Assembly: GCA_030698645.1 (NCBI GenBank)
Contig: JAUYMV010000121.1
Span: 1-5,427, forward strand
Reading direction: 5' to 3'
Origin: Mesorhizobium sp.
GTDB lineage: Bacteria > Pseudomonadota > Alphaproteobacteria > Rhizobiales > Rhizobiaceae
Length of the DNA stretch: 5,427 bases
This document shows, piece by piece, positions 4,593 to 5,427 of the stretch. Made by a program: the position numbers and the translations under genes. Below the pieces are notes generated by a model, which searched no databases, had not been told where the DNA came from, and saw only the letters and a list, made by a program, of their open reading frames with translations. Positions within the stretch are counted from its first letter, which is position 1, and every line of letters starts with the position of its first letter.

Positions 4593-5427
4593 ATGAAACT
4601 CACCCTATCTTGGCTCAAGGACCATCTCGAGACCGACTCCACGCTTCCCGAGATCGTCGAGCGGCTGACGTCGATCGGCCTCGAGGTCGAGCATGTCGAC
4701 GACAAGGCGAGCCTGAAGCCTTTCGTCATCGCGCGCGTGCTGACGGCCGTGCGCCATCCCGACGCCGACAAGCTGCAGGTGCTGACCGTCGATACGGGCG
4801 ACGGCAAGCCTCCGGTGCAGGTCGTCTGCGGCGCGCCCAATGCGCGCGCGGGCCTCGTCGGCGCCTTCGCTGCGCCCGGCGCCTATGTGCCCGGCATCGA
4901 CGTGACGCTTGGCGTCGGCAAGATCCGCGGCGTCGAGAGTTTCGGCATGATGTGTTCCGAGCGCGAGCTTGAACTTTCCGACAGCCATGACGGCATCATC
5001 GACCTGCCCGCCGACGCGCCGGTCGGCGCCAGCTTCGCCGCCTATGCAAAACTCGACGATCCGGTCATCGACATCAACCTGACGCCGAACCGGCCGGACG
5101 CGACGAGCATTCACGGCATCGCGCGCGACCTGGCGGCGAGCGGGCTGGGCACGCTGAAAACCCCGCCGGTCGCGCCGGTCAAGGGCAAGGGCGCTTGCCC
5201 GGTCAAGGTGACGCTCGATTTCGAGGGCACGGACCCGCTCTGCCGCGGCTTCGCGCTGAGGCTCATGAAGGGCGTCAGGAATGGCGCATCGCCGAAATGG
5301 CTGCAGCAGAGGCTGATCGCCATCGGCCTCAGGCCCATCAACGCGCTGGTCGACATCACCAATTACATCACCTTCGACCGCGGCCGGCCGCTGCATGTCT
5401 TCGATGCCAAGAAGGTCGCCGGCAATC
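4593..5427 (+). CDS. pheT: Phenylalanyl-tRNA synthetase beta subunit (N-terminal part)
   Basis: The frame runs from ATG 4593 to the window edge: 278 residues plus one base of about 800 expected. The start [15 protein letters not shown] is the standard PheT N-terminus, and AGG at 4584-4586 lies six bases upstream. A tRNA-binding EMAP/OB-fold domain covers about 42-150, with [18 protein letters not shown] (54-71), [11 protein letters not shown] (77-87) and [20 protein letters not shown] (111-130). [22 protein letters not shown] (161-182) is the conserved link into the B1/B5 region. The editing B3/B4 domain begins near [12 protein letters not shown] (217-228) and contains [26 protein letters not shown]. 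PheT builds the (alpha-beta)2 enzyme with PheS and edits Tyr-tRNA-Phe. No promoter of its own is evident in the 75-base gap after brnA, so it probably depends on transcription from pheS and/or brnTA. Confidence 0.96.
   Translation, partial: MKLTLSWLKDHLETDSTLPEIVERLTSIGLEVEHVDDKASLKPFVIARVLTAVRHPDADKLQVLTVDTGDGKPPVQVVCGAPNARAGLVGAFAAPGAYVPGIDVTLGVGKIRGVESFGMMCSERELELSDSHDGIIDLPADAPVGASFAAYAKLDDPVIDINLTPNRPDATSIHGIARDLAASGLGTLKTPPVAPVKGKGACPVKVTLDFEGTDPLCRGFALRLMKGVRNGASPKWLQQRLIAIGLRPINALVDITNYITFDRGRPLHVFDAKKVAGN

Noticed and set aside
4605..5396. Minus-strand open frame of 263 codons antisense to pheT
   Set aside because: Same mirror-frame composition, no ribosome binding site or domain; pheT on the plus strand is certain.
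1..5427. CRISPR arrays, tRNA or rRNA genes, insertion sequences, integrase or phage genes
   Set aside because: No regularly spaced repeats, no tRNA or rRNA sequence and no transposase or integrase domain was found on either strand.

Overview
The window is ordinary-looking chromosomal DNA from a high-GC alphaproteobacterium, most likely of the order Hyphomicrobiales (Rhizobiales; Mesorhizobium-like relatives fit best). This is an inference from protein style (IF3, L35, L20 and PheS sequences), GC-rich third codon positions and gene order; no rRNA is present to confirm it. The backbone is the widely conserved translation cluster infC - rpmI - rplT - pheS - pheT (IF3, ribosomal proteins L35 and L20, and both subunits of phenylalanyl-tRNA synthetase). 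Two sets of genes interrupt it.

Layout. 1-504 (minus): the first 168 codons of an alpha/beta hydrolase resembling ABHD10, running off the left edge and divergent from the rest. 505-718: divergent intergenic region holding the infC leader, with a perfect 7-bp hairpin. 719-1255: infC, which appears to start at an AUU codon behind a good ribosome binding site. 1268-1891: a small membrane protein of the isoprenylcysteine/phospholipid methyltransferase superfamily, placed between infC and rpmI. 1892-2061: a plausible promoter followed by a leader of about 105 nt with three consecutive hairpins, the first shaped like an intrinsic terminator; this looks like a regulated ribosomal-protein leader. 2062-2703: rpmI and rplT. 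2741-2773: strong intrinsic terminator. 2843-3934: pheS. 3935-3970: an AT-rich gap with a perfect 14-bp palindrome. 3971-4517: an overlapping toxin-antitoxin pair of the BrnT/BrnA type. 4593 to the right edge: the first 278 codons of pheT.

How it works together. The cluster supplies initiation factor 3, two large-subunit proteins and the enzyme that charges tRNA-Phe. The rplT terminator separates the L35/L20 transcript from the synthetase genes. PheS and PheT must assemble as an (alpha-beta)2 tetramer, yet here they are separated by a brnT-brnA module with its own apparent operator and no visible terminator before pheT. The most notable features are the toxin-antitoxin module inside an essential two-gene operon, the C8 tract in the toxin/antitoxin overlap (where one skipped base would fuse the two frames), and the structured rpmI leader. 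I do not see a wholly new system; the individual families are known and the arrangement is the unusual part.
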